From NCBI RefSeq assembly GCF_002899825.2, contig NZ_PPED02000003.1:266263-330262 (forward strand): a DNA stretch of 64,000 nt, read 5' to 3'. The first letter of the stretch is position 1, and each line of letters begins with the position of its first letter. The stretch is from Chryseobacterium phosphatilyticum (GTDB taxonomy: Bacteria; Bacteroidota; Bacteroidia; Flavobacteriales; Weeksellaceae). The translations under genes were made by a program, and so were the position numbers. Shown here piece after piece: positions 51,377 to 60,041 of this stretch. Below the pieces are notes generated by a model. It had not been told where the DNA came from. It searched no databases and was given only the letters and a program-made list of their open reading frames with translations.

Positions 51377-52045
51377 TTACTGAAAAGTATATTTTCTTTT
51401 GGAGAATAGGAATGTTTCTTTCAGACTCAATACTGAAAGGTATAATAATATCAGAAAACCTGTCATCAGGTAATATGCTTCTTTCGTCAGAGGGGTGAAG
51501 AAATTATTGATATCAGTAAAAATAGTAGATTCGGGAATAACTCCGGAAACCAATAAGCCTCCGTCTATAACTTCAACTATGACATCATCACAAAGACCGC
51601 AAGTTTCTGACGTTGGTCTAATATAGGTGACAGGAACTAAAAAGTGTCCCGTCTTTTCCAAATCCAAACCGTATTCTTCATGTTTTGAAATATGCATGTC
51701 GTTTAAAAGAGAAACAAGGTCACCGTAAGTATTCTTATCCCCCAAAATAAATTCAATGCCAGTGTTTTGTTCATTTCTTTGCTGCATAGCCCTTACCTCA
51801 GAAACATACACGCTTGAGTTTTCCTTTGCTTTTCCAGCAGGAACTTCTATTTTTTTATACTCTAAACTTCTTATAGGTTCAAGAGTGTTATCGTAGTTGC
51901 TTTTATCCTTATTTAATTTGGCAGGAATTCCCATGTCGATAACAGAAGTTGTTATCTCATCAATTTTTCTGTGCCCATAGTACCAAAATAAGACAGGTAG
52001 AGTAAGAGCACTGATCAAGCCCGGAAAATAATATACCCTTTTCAT
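51377..52045 (-). CDS. Membrane protein of unknown function, paralogue 1
   Basis: 222 residues with one hydrophobic segment at each end (about 7-24 and 190-210) and a large soluble middle, presumably periplasmic. It opens MKRVYYFPGLISALTLPVLF-WYYG and shares that frame, a D-x-T-x-E-P-x-R-x-x-x-Y-K-K segment, T-Y-x-D-x-x-x-L and D-L-E-K-T-G-H-F with the next gene upstream. A CGLCDD motif (near 148) might bind metal. No family is recognised. Its ATG overlaps the stop of paralogue 2 by 4 bases. Confidence 0.82.
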   Translation of the reverse strand: MKRVYYFPGLISALTLPVLFWYYGHRKIDEITTSVIDMGIPAKLNKDKSNYDNTLEPIRSLEYKKIEVPAGKAKENSSVYVSEVRAMQQRNEQNTGIEFILGDKNTYGDLVSLLNDMHISKHEEYGLDLEKTGHFLVPVTYIRPTSETCGLCDDVIVEVIDGGLLVSGVIPESTIFTDINNFFTPLTKEAYYLMTGFLILLYLSVLSLKETFLFSKRKYTFQ

Positions 52046-52686
52046 ACTGATCTTTTTCTATGAATTTGGAAATTTTCTTTTATACTCAACATGGATATAT
52101 TTAAAAATAATAGAAATCCAAAAAACATATAAAAAGACTGTTCCGGAAGCTCCCGCAAATAATTCAATTTGTCAAAACCTTTAGATTGAATTTTCTCTTT
52201 GTAATGGATGGTGTCGGCTTCAGTTCCACAAGAAGAGGAATGTACTTTTTCTATTTTATTTGGATCTTTATAGAAGTGTACTGCAAAAAAATGTCCCGTT
52301 TTTTCAAGATCCACACAGTAAGCTTGTTGCTTAGACAGAATCATAGCATCAATTAAAGCTATAAAATCTCTATAAGTATTTTGATTTTCTATAACAAATT
52401 CAAGTCCTGTTTCCTTTTCATTTTTGGCTTGTAGCTCTTTAAGCTCGGAAACATAAAATTCTTGGTTTTGAAGAGCAGTGTTTGGTTGAACTATAATTTT
52501 TTTGTAATTCCAATTTCTATATGGTTCAAAAGTGTTGTCTAAGCTGGTTCGAGGGATAATTTTTGCGGGAAGTCCAAGGTCTATGATTGAGTAGACTGGA
52601 TGAACTCTTTGGCTTCCATAATACCAAAATAATAATGGAATCAGAATCGCACTGATCAGCCCTGGTACATAATATATTCTTCTCAC
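52042..52686 (-). CDS. Membrane protein of unknown function, paralogue 2
   Basis: 214 residues, same architecture as paralogue 1: N-terminal helix after MRRIYYVPGLIS, a soluble middle and a C-terminal helix (about 186-204). Shared signatures are D-x-T-x-E-P-x-R, F-Y-V-S-E-L, N-T-Y-R-D-F-I-A-L-I-D-A and C-V-D-L-E-K-T-G-H-F. The CxxC of paralogue 1 is replaced by a single Cys. The two genes overlap by 4 bases and must come from a tandem duplication long enough ago for clear divergence. They may form a heteromer. Confidence 0.82.
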   Translation of the reverse strand: MRRIYYVPGLISAILIPLLFWYYGSQRVHPVYSIIDLGLPAKIIPRTSLDNTFEPYRNWNYKKIIVQPNTALQNQEFYVSELKELQAKNEKETGLEFVIENQNTYRDFIALIDAMILSKQQAYCVDLEKTGHFFAVHFYKDPNKIEKVHSSSCGTEADTIHYKEKIQSKGFDKLNYLRELPEQSFYMFFGFLLFLNISMLSIKENFQIHRKRSV

Positions 52687-52796
52687 TTAGTTTTTTGATA
52701 AAAATACTAAAAAAATCCCTAAAAAACAGGAGATGAAGAAAACCAAATTATATTTATTTTTATCATCTTACGAACACATCAAAAAACAAATACATC

Positions 52797-53795
52797 ATGA
52801 AAATATTGAAATGGGTAAAAAGAATAATCCCAATAGTGCTGGCCATTTTGATTCTTGCACTGTTGACAGGTTTTATTTTTGAAAGAATATCACGTTCGAA
52901 GGCCGATAAAATTCAACCAGATGGCCAATTTGCAGAAATTGAAGGCCACAAAATGCATTATCTGAAAAAAGGAACAGGAAGTGGGCCTGCAATTGTTTTT
53001 GAAACTGCTTTTGACCCCGCAGGACATCTGCAGTGGTATCATATTCAAAAGGATCTGCCTCAAAACTTTACTACTTTTTCTTATGACAGGTCAGGAATCA
53101 TATGGAGTGAAAGAGGAACACATCCTAAAACCGGTGAAAAGATGGCTGAAGAGCTTCATCTGTTATTGGAACAGGCAAATGTTCCCAAACCTTACATTCT
53201 TGTGGGGCATTCTTTTGGTGGTACATTGGTAAGGTTTTTTGTTAATAAATATCCACATGATGTAGCTGGTGTCATGTTAGTAGAGAGTCAATATCCTGAT
53301 GATAAAAAATACCTTTCACCTGAACTATATACCCTCGTTAACCAGGGGCTGCCGGGAGGATTGCTGAAATTTGCCAATACTTTCGGAGTGGCCAGATTGA
53401 TATTTAAGAATATGTTTCCAAAACAACCACAATATCAATATCAGAACTCTATAATGCCTGCATTAATACATAAAAGCGCTTATGCTGTTCTTGAAGAGCA
53501 GGAACAGATGAGCTCAATCCGGAAAGAAGCAGCACAGATAAATTCTTTCCATTCAATTCCTCTCTATGTGATGACTGCTGGTGATACAACAAGATTTGAT
53601 ACTTTTATTAAAGATCCGAAATTAAAAAATGAAATGATTGATGCATGGGATAAGATGCAGAAAGATTTATTGAAACTGTCTACAGATAGTCAACAGATTA
53701 TCGCCCGTTCAAGTGGTCACTATATCAATCAGGATCAGCCTGAAATTATCGAAGAAGCAATTGCCGAAATGTACAAAAAGGTGACTACACAATAA
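52797..53795 (+). CDS. Alpha/beta hydrolase, membrane-anchored
   Basis: 332 residues. An N-terminal helix (about 11-31) anchors or exports it. The alpha/beta-hydrolase fold follows: FSYDRSGIIWSERGT, the nucleophile elbow ILVGHSFGGTLVRFF with Ser, a candidate acid Asp near TAGDTTRFD, and the catalytic His in IIARSSGHYINQDQPEII. The general shape fits esterase/lactonase-like hydrolases. Substrate is unknown. It is separated by 125 bases from the AAA ATPase gene. Confidence 0.88.
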   Translation: MKILKWVKRIIPIVLAILILALLTGFIFERISRSKADKIQPDGQFAEIEGHKMHYLKKGTGSGPAIVFETAFDPAGHLQWYHIQKDLPQNFTTFSYDRSGIIWSERGTHPKTGEKMAEELHLLLEQANVPKPYILVGHSFGGTLVRFFVNKYPHDVAGVMLVESQYPDDKKYLSPELYTLVNQGLPGGLLKFANTFGVARLIFKNMFPKQPQYQYQNSIMPALIHKSAYAVLEEQEQMSSIRKEAAQINSFHSIPLYVMTAGDTTRFDTFIKDPKLKNEMIDAWDKMQKDLLKLSTDSQQIIARSSGHYINQDQPEIIEEAIAEMYKKVTTQ

Positions 53796-53892
53796 TTTCA
53801 AAGGTAATTATGGAGCTTTAGCGTAAGCTCAGTTTTAATTAACAGTCACGAAAAAGAATAGGGTTTTCGTTATATTTTTAAGATTAAAATAT

Positions 53893-53900
53893 TACATTTG
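53893..53900 (+). promoter_or_regulatory. Predicted -7 box of the AAA ATPase gene
   Basis: TACATTTG matches TAnnTTTG and lies 19 bases before the ATG. No TTG is at the usual upstream spacing. Confidence 0.5.
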
Positions 53901-53919
53901 ATAGAACTAATAAGGATTT

Positions 53920-55278
53920 ATGAAGTTAATTGAACTGGCAGAAGAACTGAATGTTTCTGCAGAAGCTATAAAACAATTTATACAGGATTTTGACCTTGAA
54001 TTGGTAGACTGTATCAGTACAAATTTCGAAGTGAAAGAAGATTTTGAAAAATTTGCCCGTGAGAACCTGGATTTCTTAAGATTATATGAAAAAGATCTTG
54101 ATAAAAATAAAACGGTAGAGCAGATCGCTGAAGTCATCAATCAACCTAAAGAGAAAATAGAAAAAGCCATTAAAGAGAACAGTCCCAATATTTTTGATAA
54201 TGGTTTTTTCAAATCCTCCATCTCAAGCTATGGAATTGATAATAAGCTTGGAGGAAATTATCAGTTTGTCTACGATTATTTCGGGCATAAAACAAGCTTG
54301 CAAAAAAGAGATTTTATAGGGTACAGAGACCTTTTTTTCTATACCTCTGCGGTACTGGAGCCGTTTTTAAATCCACAGCAGATCAAAGATTGGGGGATCA
54401 ATAAACCTGCAGGAATTGTATTGTACGGTCCTCCCGGAAGTGGAAAAATTTTCTGGGCCAATAAGATTGCTGAAATTATAGGCTACCAATTCAAAGAAGT
54501 TAAAAAACATTATTTAGGAACTTCCTTTGTTGATGGAAATGAAGTTAACTTCAGCGACTTTCTCCTGTCTATGCTCAAAGAAAATAAAATACTGCTTTTT
54601 CTTGATGATTTTGATGAAATTATGATGGAAAGAAAAGCAGAAACAGATATTGCTTCCTGTAATCTTGAAGCACAGGAACTTGTTCTTCATTATATCGCAA
54701 AATTTGAAAAAGAAAATGTGTTGATGGTGGGATCTGCCAATTCTGTGTCAGAAATTGATGAAGAGATTCTTGCTCCCGGAAGATTTGATGTGATGATTCC
54801 TATCTTTCCACCCAATGCTTCAGAGCGCTCAGAAATTATCTTATATGCGATGACTCGCGGTCTTGAAGAAGATTCATTGTTATATAAAATTCTTAAAAAT
54901 AATAAAGCAGATAAAGTCCCTTTCTGGCAGGAAATTGCATCAAAAATGAAGGCTTTTAGCAATACGATGTTGATTGATTTTACTCAAAGCCTTAAAAAAA
55001 GAATTAAAAATCTGTATCAAAAAAACAGAAATGAAAAACTTAAAATTGATCAGAATCTCCTTAATGCTGCTTTGAGGGATGCTGCAGGAAAGCTTACCGG
55101 AGAATATCTTGATCAGGTAGCCCGATTTTTAGCCGATGTCATTATCAATAATTTTGATGAATTTCAGTTTAGAATCAAAGCACTTAAAGTTGAGCTTGAA
55201 ACCTATAAAGTTGTAGAGGAACCGAGAAGAGCAATTGGTTTTTCACACAACGAAGAAGAGGAAAAGAAAAAGAAATAG
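53920..55278 (+). CDS. AAA-type ATPase with altered Walker motifs
   Basis: 452 residues. Residues 1-40 (MKLIELAEELNVSAEAIKQF) resemble the N-terminal helix-turn-helix of translation initiation factor IF2. Residues about 140-310 form an AAA domain. The P-loop GPPGSGKIF has Ile where Thr or Ser binds Mg2+. Walker B reads LLFLDDFDEI, with Asp in place of the usual catalytic Glu after the first Asp. Sensor 1 (MVGSANSV) and the arginine segment (APGRFDVMIP) are kept. A helical C-terminal region ends in a run of Glu and Lys. ATP hydrolysis may be weak. Role unknown; a FAD oxidoreductase gene follows after 40 bases. Confidence 0.85.
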   Translation: MKLIELAEELNVSAEAIKQFIQDFDLELVDCISTNFEVKEDFEKFARENLDFLRLYEKDLDKNKTVEQIAEVINQPKEKIEKAIKENSPNIFDNGFFKSSISSYGIDNKLGGNYQFVYDYFGHKTSLQKRDFIGYRDLFFYTSAVLEPFLNPQQIKDWGINKPAGIVLYGPPGSGKIFWANKIAEIIGYQFKEVKKHYLGTSFVDGNEVNFSDFLLSMLKENKILLFLDDFDEIMMERKAETDIASCNLEAQELVLHYIAKFEKENVLMVGSANSVSEIDEEILAPGRFDVMIPIFPPNASERSEIILYAMTRGLEEDSLLYKILKNNKADKVPFWQEIASKMKAFSNTMLIDFTQSLKKRIKNLYQKNRNEKLKIDQNLLNAALRDAAGKLTGEYLDQVARFLADVIINNFDEFQFRIKALKVELETYKVVEEPRRAIGFSHNEEEEKKKK

Positions 55279-55318
55279 AGAATGTTCATGTTGCTCCATC
55301 ACTAATTACTCATTACTC

Positions 55319-56434
55319 ATGAACAGCATCTGGGAACTTGAAACTTTTTACCGAAAGAGAGATATTATCATTATAGGGGCCGGATTTTCCGGGCTCTGGA
55401 CGGCGATATCTATTAAAGAAAGATATCCCGGAAAATCAGTACTGGTGGTTGAACGAAATTGTATTCCACTTGGCGCCTCAACAAGAAATGCCGGTTTTGC
55501 CTGCTTTGGCAGTCTGACGGAAGTGATTGCAGATTCTCAGAAAATGGGTTGGGATAAAACATTAGAGTTGGTGAAGATGAGGTTTGACGGGCTTCAGAAG
55601 ATCAGACACTATTTTAAAAGTGATGAAATAGACTTTGAACTCAATGGAGGGTATGAAATTTTAAATGATGATCAACCTCTGCACGATCTCGATTCGGTTA
55701 ATGAAAAATTAAAAGCCATAACAGGATCTGATCAAACCTATACTCTTAAACAAGATAAAATAAGTGAATTTGGATTGGGGAAATCTCAATTTCTGATTGA
55801 AAATAAATGTGAAGGCAGCCTGCATTCCGGAAAGTTATTGCAGAAACTTCTGGAAAAATGTAATGAACTCAAAGTTGAATTTTTATTCGGAACAGAAGTT
55901 AAAAAGGTTGATGAAAATCCGGATAAAGTAGAGGTTCATCTTTCAGGAGATCTTTCCGTACAATCTGATCAGGTAATCTATTGTACGAATGCCTTTAGTG
56001 AAAGATTCTTAGAAATAGGAGAGATAATTCCGGCCCGTGGGCAGATCCTTTTAACAGAGCCTATTGAAGATTTAAAATTAAAGGGGACGTTTCATTACGA
56101 CGAAGGTTTCTATTACTTCCGCAATCTTGGAAACAGGGTGTTGTTAGGAGGTGGAAGAAACCGCGATTTTAAAACAGAAGAAACAACAGTATTCGAAACG
56201 ACTGAGTTTCTACAAAATCATTTAGAGAATTTCTTAAAAGAAGTGATCATACCTGAAACAGACTTTACGATTGCTTTGCGTTGGTCCGGAATAATGGCAA
56301 TGGGAACAGAGAAAACACCTGTTGTAAAACAAGTTTCAGAAAGACAATTCTGCGCTGTGCGACTTTCAGGAATGGGAGTAGCTTTGGCACCTAAGATTGG
56401 GGAAATGGTTGCTGAGATGATAAACAGTATATGA
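55319..56434 (+). CDS. FAD-dependent amine/amino-acid oxidoreductase (DAO family)
   Basis: 371 residues from the ATG at 55319; an upstream in-frame start would overlap the ATPase gene. The FAD-binding motif is DIIIIGAGFSGLWTAISIKERYPG, preceded by a short helix. GASTRNAGFACFGSLTEV is the substrate/FAD segment of DadA- and glycine-oxidase-like proteins, and the C-terminal LRWSGIMAMGTEKTPV and VRLSGMGVALAPKIGEMVA are typical. It should oxidise a primary or secondary amine. The substrate cannot be inferred. Probably transcribed with the AAA ATPase gene. Confidence 0.9.
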   Translation: MNSIWELETFYRKRDIIIIGAGFSGLWTAISIKERYPGKSVLVVERNCIPLGASTRNAGFACFGSLTEVIADSQKMGWDKTLELVKMRFDGLQKIRHYFKSDEIDFELNGGYEILNDDQPLHDLDSVNEKLKAITGSDQTYTLKQDKISEFGLGKSQFLIENKCEGSLHSGKLLQKLLEKCNELKVEFLFGTEVKKVDENPDKVEVHLSGDLSVQSDQVIYCTNAFSERFLEIGEIIPARGQILLTEPIEDLKLKGTFHYDEGFYYFRNLGNRVLLGGGRNRDFKTEETTVFETTEFLQNHLENFLKEVIIPETDFTIALRWSGIMAMGTEKTPVVKQVSERQFCAVRLSGMGVALAPKIGEMVAEMINSI

Positions 56435-56538
56435 TGAAGAGTAGATAATAGACAGATAAATAACAGATCCGAAAACTCTAACACGCTCCAACCCTCCAAC
56501 TCTGTCACTCGACCGCTTTCCACTCAAAAAGAAATCCT

Positions 56539-56546
56539 TATTTTTG
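56539..56546 (+). promoter_or_regulatory. Predicted prfB -7 box
   Basis: TATTTTTG matches the consensus and lies 16 bases before the prfB start. A TTG at the proper distance is missing. Confidence 0.5.
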
Positions 56547-56562
56547 CATAAAAGAAATATTC

Positions 56563-57675
56563 GTGATCAACAACGACCAGATAAAAGATGTTCAATCCAG
56601 AATTGAAGATTTACACAGATACCTTCAGATTGACAAAAAGAAGATAGAAATTGCCAATGATGATGAAAAAACGGCGGCACCAGAGTTTTGGGATAACCCT
56701 AAAACAGCAGAAACATTTCTGAAGCAGCTTCGTTCCAAGAAAAAGTGGGTGGAAGAGTATGAAGAAATCAATACCCAGTTTGAAGACCTTCAGGTATTGG
56801 CAGATTTTGCCAAAGAAGATCCGGATTCTGAAAAAGAGCTCGATGAAATCTTTCCGCAATTAATTGAAAAAATTGAAGACCTGGAATTTAAAAACATGCT
56901 TTCCAATGAAGGAGATGAGCTTTCTGCAGTTCTTCAGATTACTGCGGGAGCCGGAGGGACGGAAAGCTGTGACTGGGCATCCATGCTGATGAGAATGTAT
57001 ACGATGTGGGCTGATAAGCAAGGATATAAAATCCGTGAACTCAACTTCCAGGAAGGGGAGGTTGCTGGGGTAAAAACCGTTACGTTAGAAATTGAAGGCG
57101 AATATGCCTTTGGATATCTGAAAGGAGAAAACGGGGTACACAGATTGGTGAGAATTTCGCCTTTCGACAGTAATGCAAAACGCCATACCAGTTTCGTTTC
57201 TGTGTATGTATATCCCTTGGTGGATGATACCATAGAAATCAATATTAATCCTGCTGATATCAGCTTTGAAACCATGAGGTCTTCCGGAGCAGGTGGGCAG
57301 AACGTAAACAAAGTAGAAACAGCGGTACGTCTTCGTCACGCTCCAACCGGAATTATCATTGAAAATTCCGAATCCCGCTCTCAGCTTCAGAATAAAGAAA
57401 AAGCAATGCAGCTCCTTCGTTCAAGACTTTATGAAATGGAGCTTGAAGAACGTATGAGAGCCAGAAATGAGATTGAAGCCAACAAAATGAAAATTGAGTG
57501 GGGAAGTCAGATCAGAAACTACGTCATGCATCCTTACAAACTGGTAAAAGATGTACGCTCAGGTCATGAGACTTCGGATGTGGATGCAGTGATGAACGGA
57601 AATATTACCCCTTTCCTGAAAGCCTTCCTGATGGCCGATGGTACAGCGGTTTCAGATGATGATCTTAACCTATAA
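56563..57675 (+). CDS. prfB: Peptide chain release factor 2, no frameshift site
   Basis: 370 residues with a GTG start. RF2 ends translation at UGA and UAA. The anticodon-like tripeptide is in [16 protein letters not shown], and the catalytic GGQ in [16 protein letters not shown]. In most bacteria the gene has an in-frame UGA after CUU near codon 25 that requires a +1 shift. Here the matching place (56623-56634) reads CTT CAG ATT GAC in one frame, so this autoregulation is absent. The start is assigned from the frame and the promoter box. Confidence 0.96.
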   Translation: MINNDQIKDVQSRIEDLHRYLQIDKKKIEIANDDEKTAAPEFWDNPKTAETFLKQLRSKKKWVEEYEEINTQFEDLQVLADFAKEDPDSEKELDEIFPQLIEKIEDLEFKNMLSNEGDELSAVLQITAGAGGTESCDWASMLMRMYTMWADKQGYKIRELNFQEGEVAGVKTVTLEIEGEYAFGYLKGENGVHRLVRISPFDSNAKRHTSFVSVYVYPLVDDTIEININPADISFETMRSSGAGGQNVNKVETAVRLRHAPTGIIIENSESRSQLQNKEKAMQLLRSRLYEMELEERMRARNEIEANKMKIEWGSQIRNYVMHPYKLVKDVRSGHETSDVDAVMNGNITPFLKAFLMADGTAVSDDDLNL

Positions 57676-57738
57676 TATATCATGTCTGAATTTTAGTTAA
57701 AATCTTATAATTAATTTTTGTTTCAGACATTTTAGACT

Positions 57739-57746
57739 TATTTTTG
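57739..57746 (+). promoter_or_regulatory. dedA-family gene promoter
   Basis: TATTTTTG, with TTG at 57718-57720 and an 18-base spacer: a full consensus match 16 bases before the ATG. Confidence 0.7.
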
Positions 57747-57762
57747 TTGAACATCGATATAT

Positions 57763-58458
57763 ATGGAAGATTTCAATAGCTGGAAGGATTTGTTAAACCC
57801 GGAATTTTATATTAAAATGGGAGGGTTTTGGTTGATTTTATTTATTGTTTTTGCTGAAACGGGTCTTTTTGTAGGGTTTTTCTTACCTGGAGATTCATTA
57901 CTGTTCGTTTCGGGAATTTATGCTGTTGAAATCATCAAAGAGACATTTGGCTCCACAGGGAGCGACTTCTTAGATACAACATTATTGGCTTCCGGAGTAG
58001 CATTAGCTGCAATTATCGGAAATGAGGTAGGGTATTATTTTGGTAGAAAAGCAGGACCTGCTTTATACAAAAGACCAGATTCAATGCTTTTTAAGAAAAA
58101 ATACCTGTACCAGGCTCACGACTTCTTTGAAAAACATGGAGCATTAGCAATCATTATGGCAAGATTTTTACCGGTGGTAAGAACATTTACTCCCATTGTA
58201 GCCGGGATTGTTAAAATGGACAAAAAAGAGTTTCTAAGAGATAATATTATCGGAGCTGTGCTATGGTCTTTCCTTTTGATCTTTGCAGGTCATTATCTGG
58301 ATAAATTGTTCATGGAACAGTTTGGAATCAATTTAAAGGAAAAACTGGAATACATCATTATTGTGATTGTATTAATAACAACACTTCCGGTGATCATTAA
58401 ATTTATGTTTGGAAAAAAAGATGATTTATCCAAGTATGAAAACAACGACTTTGAATAA
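57763..58458 (+). CDS. DedA-family membrane protein
   Basis: 231 residues with about five hydrophobic segments. The family pattern is clear: FAETGLFVGFFLPGDSLLF, the glycine-rich GNEVGYYFGRKAG, FEKHGALAIIMARFLPVVRTFTPIVAG and GAVLWSFLLIFAGHYL. DedA proteins are thought to translocate lipids such as the undecaprenyl phosphate carrier or phosphatidylethanolamine and to use the proton gradient. It is monocistronic, with its own promoter and terminator. Confidence 0.94.
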   Translation: MEDFNSWKDLLNPEFYIKMGGFWLILFIVFAETGLFVGFFLPGDSLLFVSGIYAVEIIKETFGSTGSDFLDTTLLASGVALAAIIGNEVGYYFGRKAGPALYKRPDSMLFKKKYLYQAHDFFEKHGALAIIMARFLPVVRTFTPIVAGIVKMDKKEFLRDNIIGAVLWSFLLIFAGHYLDKLFMEQFGINLKEKLEYIIIVIVLITTLPVIIKFMFGKKDDLSKYENNDFE

Positions 58459-58482
58459 GAAATAAACAAAAATAGAATAGAT

Positions 58483-58501
58483 AACCTGCTTTTAGCAGGT
58501 T
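58483..58501. terminator. Bidirectional terminator after dedA
   Basis: AACCTGCT / AGCAGGTT, loop TTT, then a T-run. The last bases overlap the stop codon of the convergent esterase gene. Confidence 0.85.
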
Positions 58502-59369
58502 ATTTTTTTATCCATTCCAGAATATTCGGATATATAATACTGTCTCTTTTTCTTTTACTGAACAATCTTGGAACGTGGCCTGTTCTTTCCATAAAGATAA
58601 ATTTATGTGGAACATTCAATTGGGTAAGAGCAGAATCCATCGCAATTCCCTGATGCTGGTTCACTAAGAAATCCTTATTTCCCTGAAATAGCAAAGTAGG
58701 AACATTGGTAATATTGGCAATGGGGCTGGCTTCCTTAAACGCTTCGGAAATATTTTTGCGGTCAAACGAGGTACCTACCATTTTTTGAATCGTTGGTGAA
58801 GTATATTTGGAATAAAAAGAATGTAAATACTGAGGGCTGTAAAAATCTGTAGGTCCACTTAAAGAAATGATTTTTTTGATCTGGTCAGGATGCCTGTAGC
58901 CATATAACAGAGCAAGATGTCCACCTGCACTTTCTCCAAGGATAATATAATTATTGGGAAGGAGCTCCGCTTTTTCAGTTAAAGAATTAAACCGGTCAAT
59001 TGCTAAAGAAATATCATCGAGCTGTTCTTTATATGTTATTTTCTTTTTTCCGGATACCAACCTGTAGTTCATATTAATGCTCGGAATATTATTTTTAAAA
59101 AGCATTTTCTGAACCTGTATCATATGTTCCTTTTTTCCCAGCGTCCATGCGCCTCCATGTACCAGAAGAACGACAGGAGAATCAACGGGATAATCCTTAG
59201 GCAGAAAAATATCCATTTTCTGTCTTTTATGTTCTCCGTATTTTAAATTATAGACTTTCTGCTGGCCTCCTGGGCCTACCCAAACTCTGAATTTTGTATT
59301 GCAGGACTGAAGCAAAGAACTAAAGCATCCTATAATGAAAAAATGATACCTGAGAATGAGTTTTTTCAT
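58500..59369 (-). CDS. Alpha/beta-hydrolase lipoprotein, esterase/BD-FAE-like
   Basis: 289 residues from the ATG at 59369 (MKKLILRYHFFIIGCFSS, then LLQSC lipobox); the ORF opens 19 codons earlier without a signal. Features of the carbohydrate/lipid esterase group are the oxyanion motif LLVHGGAWTLGKKEH, the nucleophile in ILGESAGGHLALLYG, a candidate Asp in FQGNKDFLVNQHQG, and His in RTGHVPRLF. It is probably an outer-membrane or periplasmic esterase. It follows the TPR gene on the same strand after 25 bases. Confidence 0.88.
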   Translation of the reverse strand: MKKLILRYHFFIIGCFSSLLQSCNTKFRVWVGPGGQQKVYNLKYGEHKRQKMDIFLPKDYPVDSPVVLLVHGGAWTLGKKEHMIQVQKMLFKNNIPSINMNYRLVSGKKKITYKEQLDDISLAIDRFNSLTEKAELLPNNYIILGESAGGHLALLYGYRHPDQIKKIISLSGPTDFYSPQYLHSFYSKYTSPTIQKMVGTSFDRKNISEAFKEASPIANITNVPTLLFQGNKDFLVNQHQGIAMDSALTQLNVPHKFIFMERTGHVPRLFSKRKRDSIIYPNILEWIKK

Positions 59370-59394
59370 AAGGTAAAAATAAGGAAATAATAGA

Positions 59395-59886
59395 TTAGAG
59401 CGATTCTTTAAGCATAGCATTTGCATAGTTGTACACCGATCGGTTATATCTGGGCAGATGTTGAGAAATTGCTTTTAAAGTTAATGATAGCGCTTCCTCG
59501 TACTTTCCTGCAGAAGAAAGAGAAAGGGCTAAAAAAGAGTCAACTGCATCGTTTAGTTCATCAGAATAATTGGCTTTTTCTGCTCTTAAAATATGAATAC
59601 TTTCTTCTATTTTTCCATTATTTCTTAAAGTACTCGCAAGCTGGATTCTGGCTCTTCTTCTCCTTAAACCTGATAATCCTTTATCCAGAGATGATCTGTA
59701 CAAAGGTTCTGCTTCCTTTTCATATCCGCTGGAGTCAAAAGCACAGGCTTTTTCAAAATCAGCAATAGCCTGGGAATCCGTTAGTAATTCTGTGTGATTT
59801 TTAATTTGATGAATAAACTCTTCATTGCTTATTGTTCCAAGTTTTAGCCATATACTCTGTAATTGGGTTTCCCAGTTTTCATCCAT
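59395..59886 (-). CDS. Tetratricopeptide-repeat protein
   Basis: 163 residues from the ATG at 59886 (MDENWETQLQSIWLKLG). It is helical throughout. Three repeat units are seen between about 45 and 155: FEKACAFDSSGYEKEAEPLY, IQLASTLRNNGKIEESIHIL and LALSLSSAGKYEEALSLTLK, matching a TPR_5-type protein. Cytoplasmic; likely a scaffold or adaptor. It is probably co-transcribed with the downstream esterase gene. Confidence 0.86.
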   Translation of the reverse strand: MDENWETQLQSIWLKLGTISNEEFIHQIKNHTELLTDSQAIADFEKACAFDSSGYEKEAEPLYRSSLDKGLSGLRRRRARIQLASTLRNNGKIEESIHILRAEKANYSDELNDAVDSFLALSLSSAGKYEEALSLTLKAISQHLPRYNRSVYNYANAMLKESL

Positions 59887-59999
59887 TGTATAGATTTTAA
59901 ACAAAGATATAAAATATTGAAAGCTGAGCATTGCCTAATTATTCTTATAATTTTCAAAATTATTGTCAGATTATGAATCTAAAAACGGAATTAAATATT

Positions 60000-60007
60000 T
60001 ATTTTTG
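60000..60007 (+). promoter_or_regulatory. Predicted -7 box of the DUF808 gene
   Basis: TATTTTTG matches the consensus, 34 bases before the ATG. Confidence 0.5.
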
Positions 60008-60041
60008 CTGAACTTAACAAAGATTAAAAAATTATTAAAAT

